A stretch of DNA of 36,959 nt from positions 1 to 36,959 of the forward strand of contig JAQVPJ010000021.1 of NCBI GenBank assembly GCA_028702135.1. The letters are read 5' to 3'. The DNA comes from Eubacteriales bacterium (GTDB lineage: Bacteria; Bacillota; Clostridia; Oscillospirales; CAG-382). This document shows positions 26,567 to 34,802 of this stretch, piece after piece; within the stretch, counting starts at the first letter, position 1; each line of letters opens with the position of its first letter. The notes under the pieces are model-generated. The model did not search any database and was not told the origin of the DNA. It was given only the letters and a program-made list of their open reading frames with translations. The translations under genes and the position numbers were made by a program.

Positions 26567-28057
26567 ATGAGATTGATTATAGAGAATAAATCGGGATACC
26601 TTAATGATTATTATTTCCAGACCCTCTGCCTTTTGTATTATCCGGGAGAAAAGTTCCCGAAAAACGACAGCGGGGAAATTAACTCAGCGTTTTTTTACCT
26701 CGATAAAAAAGAGAACGAAAACGGTATTCACTGGCTGGCAAAAGTGAAACTCAGCGCCGGCGAAAAAAGCAGCGAAGCGTTTTTTACAACCGAAAATTAT
26801 AAACTTGTAATCGAATGCGGTGATGAATTTTTTGCAACTTTGGCGTTAGGAAAAGCTTTTCTTCAAGCGGGGAGGGAACTGTTCGGATTTTCTCTCCCGT
26901 GGGGTTACATCACCGGCCTTCGTCCTGTAAAAAGAGCGAAGAATTATCTTGAAAAAGGATATGACGATAAAACCGTAAAAAGAATGTTTACCGACGACTA
27001 TGATGTTGCCGGTAACAAAGCCGAGCTTGCGATAAGCACCGCGCGTCTTGAGATGAAAATGCTTGAGAAGATCGGGCATAATGTATGCGGGCTTTATATT
27101 TCGATACCCTTTTGTCCGACAAGATGTGAGTATTGCTCCTTTGTATCATATTCTAACGCAAAACTTTTTAAGCTGATACCTGACTATATCGAGAAACTAA
27201 AGCTTGATTTACTGCGTACTTCGAAAATAATTAAGGAATTGGACTTCACACTCGGAACAATATATATCGGCGGAGGTACGCCGTCAATTCTGAACTGCGA
27301 GCAGCTTGACGGTTTACTTGGCGAGATAGAAAAAGATTTCGACTTAAGCGGTCTTTTGGAGTATTCCTTTGAAGCGGGACGCCCGGATACTATTTCGGTT
27401 GATAATCTAAGAATAATAAAATCACACGGAGTAGGTAGAATAAGCATAAATCCACAGACTACAAACGACGATGTATTAAAACGTATTGGAAGATGTCATA
27501 GTGTTTCAGAGTTTCTTGCAGCGACGGAATCCGCAAGAAAAATAGGTTTTGACTGTATAAATACCGACCTTATCGCCGGTCTGCCCGGCGACACGGAGGA
27601 AGGTTTTGAAAAAAGCCTTACAGATGTCATATCTCTCGGTTTTGAGAATATAACCGTACATTCTCTCAGCATAAAGAACGCTTCCGAGCTGAGGTTTGAT
27701 CCCGATAAATTATACGATCCCGAGGGAGAAACGGCAAAACGCTGTGTCGCATATGCTTATGATAAATTAAAAATAAGCGGTTATAATTCCTATTATTTAT
27801 ATAGGCAGAAAAACACGGTGGGCAACGCCGAAAATACAGGTTACGCGAAAAAGGGTTATGAGAATCTTTATAATGTCATTATGATGGAGGAATATTCAAC
27901 GGTTTTCGCCTGCGGAGCCGGATCTATAACAAAAATAGTATCACCCGACAGGAATCATATAGAGAGGATCGCATTTCCGAAATATCCTTTTGAGTATCTT
28001 TCGAGTAAGTCCGATATCGGTGAGGAAAAAATAAGAAAGTTTTATTCGAAAATATAA
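26567..28057 (+). CDS. hemZ: HemZ-like radical SAM protein (coproporphyrinogen dehydrogenase family)
   Basis: 496 residues. A family-specific N-terminal region of about 170 residues precedes the radical SAM core with ISIPFCPTRCEYCSF (about 179-193), where the three Cys bind a 4Fe-4S cluster. YIGGGTPSIL, GRISINPQT and the C-terminal HemN-like region follow. HemZ of Bacillus is annotated as an oxygen-independent coproporphyrinogen dehydrogenase, but in heme-lacking Clostridia the true reaction is unclear; no other heme gene is in this window. The 80 bases before it hold only a 5-bp hairpin (AAAGA/TCTTT) and a poor ribosome site. A metallo-hydrolase gene often found between dtd and hemZ is absent. 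Confidence 0.88.
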   Translation: MRLIIENKSGYLNDYYFQTLCLLYYPGEKFPKNDSGEINSAFFYLDKKENENGIHWLAKVKLSAGEKSSEAFFTTENYKLVIECGDEFFATLALGKAFLQAGRELFGFSLPWGYITGLRPVKRAKNYLEKGYDDKTVKRMFTDDYDVAGNKAELAISTARLEMKMLEKIGHNVCGLYISIPFCPTRCEYCSFVSYSNAKLFKLIPDYIEKLKLDLLRTSKIIKELDFTLGTIYIGGGTPSILNCEQLDGLLGEIEKDFDLSGLLEYSFEAGRPDTISVDNLRIIKSHGVGRISINPQTTNDDVLKRIGRCHSVSEFLAATESARKIGFDCINTDLIAGLPGDTEEGFEKSLTDVISLGFENITVHSLSIKNASELRFDPDKLYDPEGETAKRCVAYAYDKLKISGYNSYYLYRQKNTVGNAENTGYAKKGYENLYNVIMMEEYSTVFACGAGSITKIVSPDRNHIERIAFPKYPFEYLSSKSDIGEEKIRKFYSKI

Positions 28058-28093
28058 TTATGCTTGAATTCTCGTATAAAAAGGAGGCTTGTT

Positions 28094-28960
28094 ATGGATA
28101 GGGAAAGAATAATTTCCGAGAAGATCAGAAAAGATGAGAACGATTACGAGCTTGCACTGTGCAGAATCGCAAAGGAAGTAAGCAGTAACAATGATATAAG
28201 GCTTGTATTGATTTCCGGCGGTTCCTGTGCCGGAAAAACGACTACGACAAAAAAACTTGCTTCACTTATAACCGCCATGGGCAGGCATACACATACGATC
28301 AGCCTTGACGATTTTTACAGGAATGAAGAGGATGCAGTATATCTTCCGGACGGAACACGCGACATTGAGAGCATTAACAGCCTTGAAGTCGGGCTTATAC
28401 AAAGTTGTCTTTGCAATCTGATAGAGGGCAGGGAAGCGTATATACCGAGATTTGATTTTATATCGCAACGCCGTACGGATAATTCGGAGCAGATTGTACT
28501 TGACTACGAGGAAGTTGCTATAATCGAGGGTCTTCACGCACTCAATCCGATGCTGTTTTGCCGGGGCAGTGGAAACTCAAACTCGTATAAAGTATATCTT
28601 CACGCCAAAAACGGTACTGACGGCGACCCCCGCTTTATACGGCGGCTGGTCAGAGATTATTATTACAGAGGTGCTGATACTGCCGAAACTTTCGGTCAAT
28701 GGGATATAGTAAAACATAATGAGCCGGAGTTTATAGATCAGTTCGCGGAAACCGCTGATATTAAGCTTAACACCTTCTTCCCGTACGAAACCGGCGTTCT
28801 TGCGGAACCGGCAATAAAAATCCTATCAGAACTACCCACCGACAACAAGTATTCGGAAAAAGCCGGGCAGCTTACAGAGCAGTTAAAAAAAGCAGAGAAA
28901 ATTCCCACATCTTATGTTCCGAAAAACTCATTGATACAGGAATTTATAAAAGTCAATTAG
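28094..28960 (+). CDS. Uridine-kinase-like nucleoside kinase (short form)
   Basis: 288 residues. P-loop ISGGSCAGKTTTTKKLA at about 35-51 and the uridine-kinase pattern SLDDFYRN, PRFDF and EGLHALNP. It should phosphorylate a nucleoside with NTP. In many Clostridia the orthologue in this place is about 550 residues with an N-terminal TGS/threonyl-tRNA-synthetase-like half; here only the kinase half is present. AAGGAGG lies 6 bases before ATG 28094, so I reject a TTG at 28064. No degenerate coding remnant of the missing half fits in the 36 bases before it. Confidence 0.85.
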   Translation: MDRERIISEKIRKDENDYELALCRIAKEVSSNNDIRLVLISGGSCAGKTTTTKKLASLITAMGRHTHTISLDDFYRNEEDAVYLPDGTRDIESINSLEVGLIQSCLCNLIEGREAYIPRFDFISQRRTDNSEQIVLDYEEVAIIEGLHALNPMLFCRGSGNSNSYKVYLHAKNGTDGDPRFIRRLVRDYYYRGADTAETFGQWDIVKHNEPEFIDQFAETADIKLNTFFPYETGVLAEPAIKILSELPTDNKYSEKAGQLTEQLKKAEKIPTSYVPKNSLIQEFIKVN

Positions 28961-28975
28961 GTAAGGATAATAGAA

Positions 28976-30679
28976 ATGTCTGATACCGGCTCAAAAACTT
29001 CAAAGAGCTTTGTCAAAGAGGCAGCAATCCTGTCTCTATCTGGTTTTGCCGTTAAATTCATAGGCTTGGTTTACAAGATACCGCTTACTACGATACTTGA
29101 TGAGAGCATGGGAGTTTTTACCGCGGCATATTCCATATATGCTATGCTCTTTATGATTTCTACCTCCGGACTACCCGTAGCCATTTCGCGTATGATTGCG
29201 GGATCGGCGGAGAAGGGCAGGCTTATTGAAACAAAAAAAATATTAAAAATGTCTGTCTTTATGTTTTCTGTCGTTGGAATCGTATGCAGTCTTTTGTTGT
29301 TTTTCGGAGCAGAGACGATAGCGGTATGGTCTGTTCACCCCGATTCTGTGCTCGCAATGAAGGTGATTTCACCAACCCTGCTCTTTATCTGCATCGCTTC
29401 AGCTTACAGAGGTTACTTTCAGGGACTGAGAAATATGAACCCGACTGCGATTTCTCAATTCATAGAAGCGTTTTTGAAGCTGATTATCGGTTTAGGTGCG
29501 ACGCTTATTGCAAGAAAAATGGGTTATTCGCTGGTAGTTCAGGCTGCTTGTGCGATTTCGGGTGTAACCTTTGGAACATTCTTGGGAATGCTGTATCTTA
29601 TCCTGTATCATAAACGCAAAAAAAATAACTGTATAGTAAATAAAACAAGGGCTACGATGCGGTACAGGCAAATTGCCGCAAGGATGTTCGCAATCTCTCT
29701 GCCGGTAACCATAACCTCATCCTGCCTTTATCTTTCCAATTTTCTGGATACGCTTGTTATAAATAAAGCTCTGATAGGATCGGGAATCGCAGAACAAACT
29801 GCCGAAGCGCTTTATACATCATATGTTGCACTCACCATACCAATATCCGATCTACTGCCGTCTACACTTGTTTATCCCATCGCAATAAGCATATTGCCCG
29901 CTGTAGCAGGAGCTCTTGCGCTGAAAAAGCGTAAAAAAGCTATCGGCTACATAGTATCGTCGATACGTATAAGCGGTATTATAGCTCTACCATCTGCGTT
30001 TTGCCTGTGCGCACTTTCAAGACCGGCAATCGCTCTGATTTACAGCAGCGGGTGGGGTAAAGAGATCGTGCTTGCGGGTGGAAAAACAGTAATGCCAATA
30101 GATGTTGCATCGAAAGCTCTCAGCATACTCGCAATCGGGATATTCTTTATTTCACTTGTTTCGACTACCAATGCGCTTCTTCAGGCGGTGGGAAGGATGT
30201 ACGATCCCATGAAATCTGTTTTAGCGGGAGTTATGATTCTGATTTTACTTGAAGTGACGCTTGTAAGCATAAAACCCATAGGTATATATGGCGCTCCAAT
30301 TTCCTCCGTCGCTTGTTATGTAACTGCACTTTATATGAATATGCGCTATCTGCGTAAATGTCAGAATATAAAGCTGCCTTTTAGGCGTCTGTTTCTAAAA
30401 CCGCTCGTATGTTCTGCAATCTGCGGTGTTTTCTGTTTTATTTCATATAAGATAGGATTCGCACTCTGGCAGGGAAATCCCGACGGCAGGTTTGCAAGCT
30501 TCGTAATTCTTATAATTACCGGTGTTCTGGCGGTATTTCTATATGTTTTCCTTATGCTGCTTGTTAAGGGTATTACAGCCAACGAGGTCAGACTGCTCCC
30601 GAAGGGAAAGCAGCTTTGTGCGTATTTTGTAAGAAAGGGCTGGCTATCAGACAGCGGTGTAGACCTGGAAGATGAGTAA
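28976..30679 (+). CDS. spoVB: SpoVB/MurJ-like MOP-superfamily flippase
   Basis: 567 residues, highly hydrophobic with about 14 predicted transmembrane helices. The N-terminus GFAVKFIGLVYKIPLT and the DPMKSVLAG / GAPISSVACY stretches match the SpoVB/polysaccharide-flippase family. SpoVB is needed for spore cortex peptidoglycan; relatives flip lipid-linked wall precursors. AAGGA lies 8 bases before the ATG. It overlaps mazG by 8 bases, reproducing the Bacillus yabM-yabN order, which supports SpoVB over other flippases. Confidence 0.88.
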   Translation: MSDTGSKTSKSFVKEAAILSLSGFAVKFIGLVYKIPLTTILDESMGVFTAAYSIYAMLFMISTSGLPVAISRMIAGSAEKGRLIETKKILKMSVFMFSVVGIVCSLLLFFGAETIAVWSVHPDSVLAMKVISPTLLFICIASAYRGYFQGLRNMNPTAISQFIEAFLKLIIGLGATLIARKMGYSLVVQAACAISGVTFGTFLGMLYLILYHKRKKNNCIVNKTRATMRYRQIAARMFAISLPVTITSSCLYLSNFLDTLVINKALIGSGIAEQTAEALYTSYVALTIPISDLLPSTLVYPIAISILPAVAGALALKKRKKAIGYIVSSIRISGIIALPSAFCLCALSRPAIALIYSSGWGKEIVLAGGKTVMPIDVASKALSILAIGIFFISLVSTTNALLQAVGRMYDPMKSVLAGVMILILLEVTLVSIKPIGIYGAPISSVACYVTALYMNMRYLRKCQNIKLPFRRLFLKPLVCSAICGVFCFISYKIGFALWQGNPDGRFASFVILIITGVLAVFLYVFLMLLVKGITANEVRLLPKGKQLCAYFVRKGWLSDSGVDLEDE

Positions 30680-31511
30680 AAATGATGTTCAGAATGCAAT
30701 AGAAAAGATATTAAATAAGAACAGGTATAGTTTTGACGACCTTTGTGATATAATGTTTTTGCTGAGGAGCGAAAACGGTTGCCCATGGGACAGAGAGCAG
30801 ACGCATAAGAGCATTCGTAATAATCTTATAGAGGAGACATACGAGGCGATAGAGGCTATTGATAATAACGACATTTCTCTTATGAAAGAGGAGCTTGGAG
30901 ACGTACTTTTGCAGGTAGTATTCCATTGCCGTATCGCACAGGACAGCAACGAATTTGATATAAACGATGTTACTGACGGGCTGTGCAAAAAGCTTATAAA
31001 ACGGCACCCGCATGTTTTCGGAGACATAATCGCTGCTGACAGCGGGACGGTTTTAAAAAACTGGGACGATATAAAGACAAAAACAAAAAAATTCAACTCA
31101 TTTGCCGAGTCGATGAACGGAATATCGCCTGCACTTCCGGCGCTTATCAGAGCGGGTAAAATCGGAGAAAAAGGAGCGAAAGCTGGCTTTGACTTTGAAT
31201 CCGCACTCGATTCGCTTGAAAAAGCAAAAGAGGAGATTACCGAGGTGGAGCAGGCGTTGCGAAACGGCGGTGAAGTGTCTGTTGCGGAAGAGATCGGGGA
31301 TCTTCTGTTGGCGGTCGTCAGCGTAGCCAGATTATCGGGAATCAACGCGGAGGAAGCGCTGTATAACGCAAACGAGAAATTTATTTCGCGCTTTGAAACG
31401 GTCGAAAAAAAAGCCTTGGAAAACGGCATAGATCTCAACAAAACCGATAAAAAAACAAAAATCGGTCTTTGGGAGAATGCAAAAGCCGTGAAAATTGAAA
31501 AAAACTCTTGA
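30672..31511 (+). CDS. mazG: Nucleoside triphosphate pyrophosphohydrolase MazG (YabN-type)
   Basis: 279 residues with two MazG domains. The first has the GCPWDREQTHKSIRNNL start and the metal site EETYEAIEA...EELGDVLLQ (about 52-79). The second has EEIGDLLLAVVS near 216. It hydrolyses (d)NTPs to monophosphates as nucleotide house-cleaning. The Bacillus YabN has an extra N-terminal methylase domain that is absent here, giving the E. coli-type form. It is followed by HU with its own promoter. Confidence 0.94.
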   Translation: MSKNDVQNAIEKILNKNRYSFDDLCDIMFLLRSENGCPWDREQTHKSIRNNLIEETYEAIEAIDNNDISLMKEELGDVLLQVVFHCRIAQDSNEFDINDVTDGLCKKLIKRHPHVFGDIIAADSGTVLKNWDDIKTKTKKFNSFAESMNGISPALPALIRAGKIGEKGAKAGFDFESALDSLEKAKEEITEVEQALRNGGEVSVAEEIGDLLLAVVSVARLSGINAEEALYNANEKFISRFETVEKKALENGIDLNKTDKKTKIGLWENAKAVKIEKNS

Positions 31512-31549
31512 AAATGCACAAAAAATCTTTAAAAAAATAATTTTTTCTA

Positions 31550-31578
31550 TTGATTATGAAAGAAATAAGTGTTATAAT
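31550..31578 (+). promoter_or_regulatory. Strong promoter for HU
   Basis: TTGATT (31550-31555), 17-base spacer, perfect TATAAT (31573-31578) with extended -10 TG at 31570-31571. The leader of about 35 bases ends in GAAAGGAG before the HU start. Confidence 0.75.
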
Positions 31579-31620
31579 AATTCCACCAACGGATTTAAAA
31601 TATTGAAAGGAGTTCATTTA

Positions 31621-31896
31621 ATGAACAAAGCAACATTAGTCGAAATAGTAGCAGAGAGCGCAGGCATAAAAAAGAAGGAAGCTGACGCAGCAGTTTCTGC
31701 AGTATTTACAGCAATCGAAAACGAGTTGGCAACTGGCGGTAAGGTTCAAATCGCAGGTTTTGGTTCTTTTAAGGTAAAGGAAAGAAGCGAGAGAATGGGT
31801 CGCAACCCCAAGACAAAAGAAGAAATCAAGATACCAGCATCAAAAGTTCCTGCATTCGTAGCAGGCAAAACATTAAAGGAATCTGTAAACAAGTAA
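31621..31896 (+). CDS. hup: HU-family DNA-binding protein
   Basis: 91 residues, standard length. It bends and compacts DNA as a dimer. Helical N-terminal half MNKATLVEIVAESAG and the beta-arm region GFGSFKVKERSERMGRNPKT with IPASKVPAFVAGK are diagnostic. I take the ATG at 31621 because GAAAGGAG lies 8 bases before it; the frame is open upstream but that part is the promoter. It lies between mazG and rqcP, a common clostridial place. Confidence 0.97.
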   Translation: MNKATLVEIVAESAGIKKKEADAAVSAVFTAIENELATGGKVQIAGFGSFKVKERSERMGRNPKTKEEIKIPASKVPAFVAGKTLKESVNK

Positions 31897-31929
31897 TAAT
31901 TAATAGTTAATACATTGTTATTTGTGTTT

Positions 31930-31953
31930 GGGGACAGGGATTTCCCTGTCCCC
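31930..31953 (+). terminator. GC-rich hairpin after HU, probable terminator
   Basis: GGGGACAGGG (31930-31939) pairs perfectly with CCCTGTCCCC (31944-31953) around ATTT, a 10-bp stem. Only GTTTC follows, so the T-run is poor; the stem may also protect the HU mRNA 3' end. Confidence 0.6.
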
Positions 31954-32022
31954 GTTTCATCACTTCTAAAAAATTTCGGCATAGTATTTTAATATAAAAG
32001 AGCCGGGAAAGCGAGGTAAGCG

Positions 32023-32265
32023 TTGCGTCTTGATAAATACCTTAAGGTATCCAGAATAATCAAACGCAGAACCGTTGCAAATGAAGCATGTGACAGCTCA
32101 TATGTAACTGTTAACGGACGTGCCGCAAAAGCATCCTATGATGTTAAAGTCGGCGATTTGATAGAAATTGCTTACGGCTCCCGCACTACTCGTTTCAAGG
32201 TACTTTCAATAGCGGAGCATTCAACAAAGGCTACTGCTTCGGAGATGTACGAGGTGCTACTTTAA
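32023..32265 (+). CDS. rqcP: RqcP (YabO), S4-domain ribosome quality control factor
   Basis: 80 residues, a single S4 RNA-binding domain: MRLDKYLKVSRIIKRRTVAN, then VTVNGRAAKASYDVKVGD. It closely follows the Bacillus YabO pattern. RqcP works with RqcH to add alanine tails to stalled nascent chains on 50S subunits. The start is a TTG with GAGG about 8 bases upstream. It lies directly before yabP, as in Bacillus. Confidence 0.93.
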   Translation: MRLDKYLKVSRIIKRRTVANEACDSSYVTVNGRAAKASYDVKVGDLIEIAYGSRTTRFKVLSIAEHSTKATASEMYEVLL

Positions 32266-32284
32266 ATCTGCACACTTTAAACGT

Positions 32285-32314
32285 CCGCATTTTTCTATAA
32301 AAACGGCTTTTTTT
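32285..32314 (+). terminator. Probable terminator after rqcP
   Basis: CCG and TTTTT (32285-32294, two-base bulge) pair with AAAAA and CGG (32299-32306) around CTAT. A run of seven T follows at 32308-32314. Confidence 0.5.
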
Positions 32315-32344
32315 AACATAAAAACATTATCCCTTTCATATATT
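32315..32344 (+). promoter_or_regulatory. Candidate sigma-E (sporulation) promoter for yabP-yabQ
   Basis: AACATAA (32315-32321) and CATATATT (32337-32344) are about 14-15 bases apart. The second matches the sigma-E -10 CATAYAAT at 7 of 8 positions; the first keeps only the ATA core of the -35. yabP is sigma-E controlled in Bacillus, which makes it plausible, not proven. Confidence 0.35.
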
Positions 32345-32384
32345 GTAACGTTATATAATGTCAGTATCTGGAAGGAGTAATCTC

Positions 32385-32651
32385 ATGCAAAGCAACAGCT
32401 CAAAGCATACTATTAATCTTATAGAACGTAAAACATTATGCGTCACAGCAGTTGACGAGGTCGTCAGTTTCGACGATACCACCGTTACACTATCAGTCAG
32501 CGACAGGTTTTTAAATATCAGCGGCAGTGAGCTCTCGGTTACCAAGCTCTCCCTTCAGGAGGGCGAGATAGTTATTACCGGCGACATAGACGCCGTGGTT
32601 TACTTTGAACAAGCTAAGAGGAAGTCGGTTTTGGGAAGACTTAAAAAGTAG
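32385..32651 (+). CDS. yabP: Sporulation protein YabP
   Basis: 88 residues. The family pattern is visible: HTINLIERKTLCVTAVDEV, then NISGSELSVTKLSLQEGEI and a VVYFEQ strand near the end. YabP is a small spore-cortex assembly protein made in the mother cell. GGAAGGAG lies 7 bases before ATG 32385; a start at 32358 would include the leader and is rejected. Its stop is one base before the yabQ ATG. Confidence 0.9.
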   Translation: MQSNSSKHTINLIERKTLCVTAVDEVVSFDDTTVTLSVSDRFLNISGSELSVTKLSLQEGEIVITGDIDAVVYFEQAKRKSVLGRLKK

Positions 32652-32652
32652 A

Positions 32653-33108
32653 ATGGCGACAAATTACGCACTCCATTTTTTGCTGCTTTTCGCTTCTTTC
32701 ATAAACGGAATGGCGCTTGGGCTTATATATGACCTGTTCCGGATATCAAGAATGTTCTTTTTAAGAAACAAAGTTGTCATTTTTTTCGAAGATATAGCTT
32801 ACTGTCTTATATGTACACTGTCCTATATGCTGCTGTTCTATAACTATTCTAATGGAAGAATGCGGGCATATGCTTTTGTCGGAGGGATAATGGGCTTTTG
32901 TTTGTATTATTTCACGCTTGGCAGGTTTACAAGGTTTTTTTGCGAGAAGGTTTATGAATTCGTTTTTCCGATTATACACAGACTGATGACAAGGATAAAA
33001 GGATATTTATATTTAATAAAAAAACGGATATACACTAATATACAATGCGACTTATCGGCAAGAAGGGCGTTGGTCGGATTCGGACTTTTAAAGAACGGAG
33101 GCAGGTAA
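32653..33108 (+). CDS. yabQ: Sporulation membrane protein YabQ
   Basis: 151 residues with three to four hydrophobic helices: FLLLFASFINGMALGLIYDL near residues 9-28, FFEDIAYCLICTLSYMLLFY near 44-63, and YAFVGGIMGFCLYYFTLG near 73-90. The pattern GLIYDLFR and FFEDIAYC is typical of YabQ, needed for spore cortex formation. The start is ATG 32653, one base after the yabP stop. The C-terminal 50 residues are basic and cytoplasmic. The last base of its stop is the first base of divIC. Confidence 0.88.
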   Translation: MATNYALHFLLLFASFINGMALGLIYDLFRISRMFFLRNKVVIFFEDIAYCLICTLSYMLLFYNYSNGRMRAYAFVGGIMGFCLYYFTLGRFTRFFCEKVYEFVFPIIHRLMTRIKGYLYLIKKRIYTNIQCDLSARRALVGFGLLKNGGR

Positions 33109-33395
33109 TGAGAAAAAGATATGGAAGTGGTAACACGATCGTGAAGTTTGCTTTCACACTCGTTTTTATCGTATTACTTGTTTCTGTTATAAATATGCAA
33201 ATCGACCTGCGGGAGCTTAAAGAAAAAAAAGCACTGCTCGAGGAGCAGATTAAGGATGTTGAGGACGACATACAGGAGCTCAATATTCGTCTTAACACTC
33301 CGCTGACGGATGAATATATTGAGCGTATTGCAAAAGAAAAACTCGGATACCGAAGACCGAACGAGATTATATTTTACAGTAATATTCCTGATTAA
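33108..33395 (+). CDS. divIC: FtsB/DivIC-family septum formation initiator
   Basis: 95 residues: short basic N-terminus, one transmembrane helix (about 13-29, FAFTLVFIVLLVSVINM), then a coiled coil (about 32-62) and the conserved IERIAKEKLGYRRPNE near the C-terminus. DivIC pairs with FtsL and DivIB in the divisome. ATG 33108 overlaps the yabQ TAA as TAATG and has GGAGG upstream. The yabP-yabQ-divIC-yabR order is as in Bacillus. Confidence 0.92.
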   Translation: MRKRYGSGNTIVKFAFTLVFIVLLVSVINMQIDLRELKEKKALLEEQIKDVEDDIQELNIRLNTPLTDEYIERIAKEKLGYRRPNEIIFYSNIPD

Positions 33396-33415
33396 TGGAG
33401 GATAGTTAACAATAT

Positions 33416-33832
33416 ATGCAGTTAGAAATCGGCTCTGTAGTTAAGGGAAGAGTTTCCGGTATTACCAAGTTCGGCGCTTTTATAACGCTTGATGAGGGTA
33501 AGACCGGGTTGGTTCACATTTCCGAAATTTCAAAGGATTTTGTTAACGACATCAATGAGTTTTTAAAAATCGACCAGGAAGTCGAAGCCGTAGTATTGTC
33601 TGTTGATGAAAAGGGCAGAATCGCCCTTTCAATGAGACGCTTTACCGAGCTTCAGAAGAACAGGACAGACACTCCTCCGGCAGACTTTTTTTCTCGTAAC
33701 GAAATCGCCCCTGCAAGCTTTGAGGATATGATGCATAAATTCAAGACAATAAGCGACGACAAGATGACCGATTTGAAAAAGGGTGTTCAGGCAAAACGCG
33801 GCGTAAGCTATAAAAAAGGAAAACGAACATAA
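33416..33832 (+). CDS. yabR: S1 RNA-binding domain protein (YabR-type)
   Basis: 138 residues. One S1 domain fills about 1-72 (IGSVVKGRVSGITKFGAF, GLVHISEIS, VEAVVLSVDEKGRIALSMR). The rest is a charged tail ending in Lys/Arg. It should bind RNA, possibly at the ribosome, like Bacillus YabR; the exact role is unknown. GGAGG precedes the ATG at a longer distance of about 13 bases. It ends just before a strong terminator and so closes the yab unit. spoIIE, which follows in Bacillus, is not here. Confidence 0.9.
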   Translation: MQLEIGSVVKGRVSGITKFGAFITLDEGKTGLVHISEISKDFVNDINEFLKIDQEVEAVVLSVDEKGRIALSMRRFTELQKNRTDTPPADFFSRNEIAPASFEDMMHKFKTISDDKMTDLKKGVQAKRGVSYKKGKRT

Positions 33833-33834
33833 AC

Positions 33835-33856
33835 GGGTGATGACTCACCCTTTTTT
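33835..33856 (+). terminator. Rho-independent terminator after yabR
   Basis: GGGTGA (33835-33840) pairs with TCACCC (33845-33850) around TGAC, followed by six T. Confidence 0.85.
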
Positions 33857-33882
33857 ATATTCATAAGGAAAGGCACATAAAA

Positions 33883-34719
33883 ATGAGAATAATAAATGTT
33901 GCTGAGGTTACAATAGCCATAAAAGAACTTTTTATAAAAGCAAATTATGTTTTACCCGACGATGTACTGCAAAAGATACGCGAGTTTCGTGAAAAAGAGG
34001 ATGATAAATGCGCTGAAAATATGCTTGCTCTGCTTGAGGAAAATGCCATAACAGCTTGCAGGGACGATATACCGATATGTCAGGATACTGGTATGGCGGT
34101 TGTTTTTGCAAGGGTCGGGCAGGAACTCTGTTTTAACGGAGGACTGTTTACCGATGCTGTAAACGAGGGTGTTCGCCTTGCGTATCGTGAGGGTTTTTTA
34201 CGGAAATCAGTCGTCGGCGATCCCCTTACAAGAATAAACACCGGGGATAATACACCGGCGGTTATTTATACTGAGCTTATCGCCGGGGACAGGTTGGAGC
34301 TGACAGCTCTGCCTAAGGGGTTCGGCAGCGAGAATATGAGCAGACAGCGTATGTTTGCACCATCAGCGACAGAGCAGGATATTATCGATTTTGTGACCGA
34401 AACCGTTAAAATTGCCGGAGGAAATCCCTGTCCGCCGGTCGTTATAGGTATCGGCATCGGCGGAACCTTTGACTACTCCTGTGTGTTAGCAAAAAAAGCC
34501 TTGTGTCGCCCGATAGGCAGCGATAATGGACCTTATAACGAGCTTGCACAAAGAATTTTGAACGAGGTGAATAAAACCGGCGTCGGAGTTCAGGGGCTCG
34601 GTGGAAAAACAACCGCTTTGGCAGTAAATATCGATAGCTATCCGACGCATATCGCATCTATTCCGGTTGCGGTAAATATCTCCTGCCATGCGACAAGACA
34701 TGCTTCAGTTACACTATAA
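33883..34719 (+). CDS. Fe-S fumarate hydratase/L(+)-tartrate dehydratase alpha subunit
   Basis: 278 residues, the normal length of a separate alpha subunit of class I fumarase. Three cluster Cys are visible: Cys66 in DIPICQDTGM, Cys183 in GNPCPPVVIGIGIGG and Cys268 in NISCHATRHA. Together with a beta subunit it would hydrate fumarate to malate (or act on tartrate). The beta gene, normally directly downstream, is absent: only 83 bases with the hpf promoter lie between this gene and hpf. The window cannot tell fumarase from tartrate dehydratase. AAGGAAAGG lies about 8 bases before the ATG. Confidence 0.93.
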   Translation: MRIINVAEVTIAIKELFIKANYVLPDDVLQKIREFREKEDDKCAENMLALLEENAITACRDDIPICQDTGMAVVFARVGQELCFNGGLFTDAVNEGVRLAYREGFLRKSVVGDPLTRINTGDNTPAVIYTELIAGDRLELTALPKGFGSENMSRQRMFAPSATEQDIIDFVTETVKIAGGNPCPPVVIGIGIGGTFDYSCVLAKKALCRPIGSDNGPYNELAQRILNEVNKTGVGVQGLGGKTTALAVNIDSYPTHIASIPVAVNISCHATRHASVTL

Positions 34720-34724
34720 TCATC

Positions 34725-34753
34725 TTGACAATTAAGGTAAAATATGGTAATAT
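34725..34753 (+). promoter_or_regulatory. Consensus promoter for hpf
   Basis: TTGACA (34725-34730), 17-base spacer, TAATAT (34748-34753) with extended -10 TG at 34745-34746. It begins 5 bases after the upstream stop codon. Confidence 0.75.
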
Positions 34754-34802
34754 AAAAGCGAGGAATCTAACCCTGAAACTCAATAAAAAAGGAGAAGCTG
34801 TT

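Noticed and set aside
30689-31519. 276-codon open frame antisense to mazG
   Set aside because: It covers the clear mazG gene, has Ser/Phe-rich composition and no ribosome site; a codon-bias shadow.
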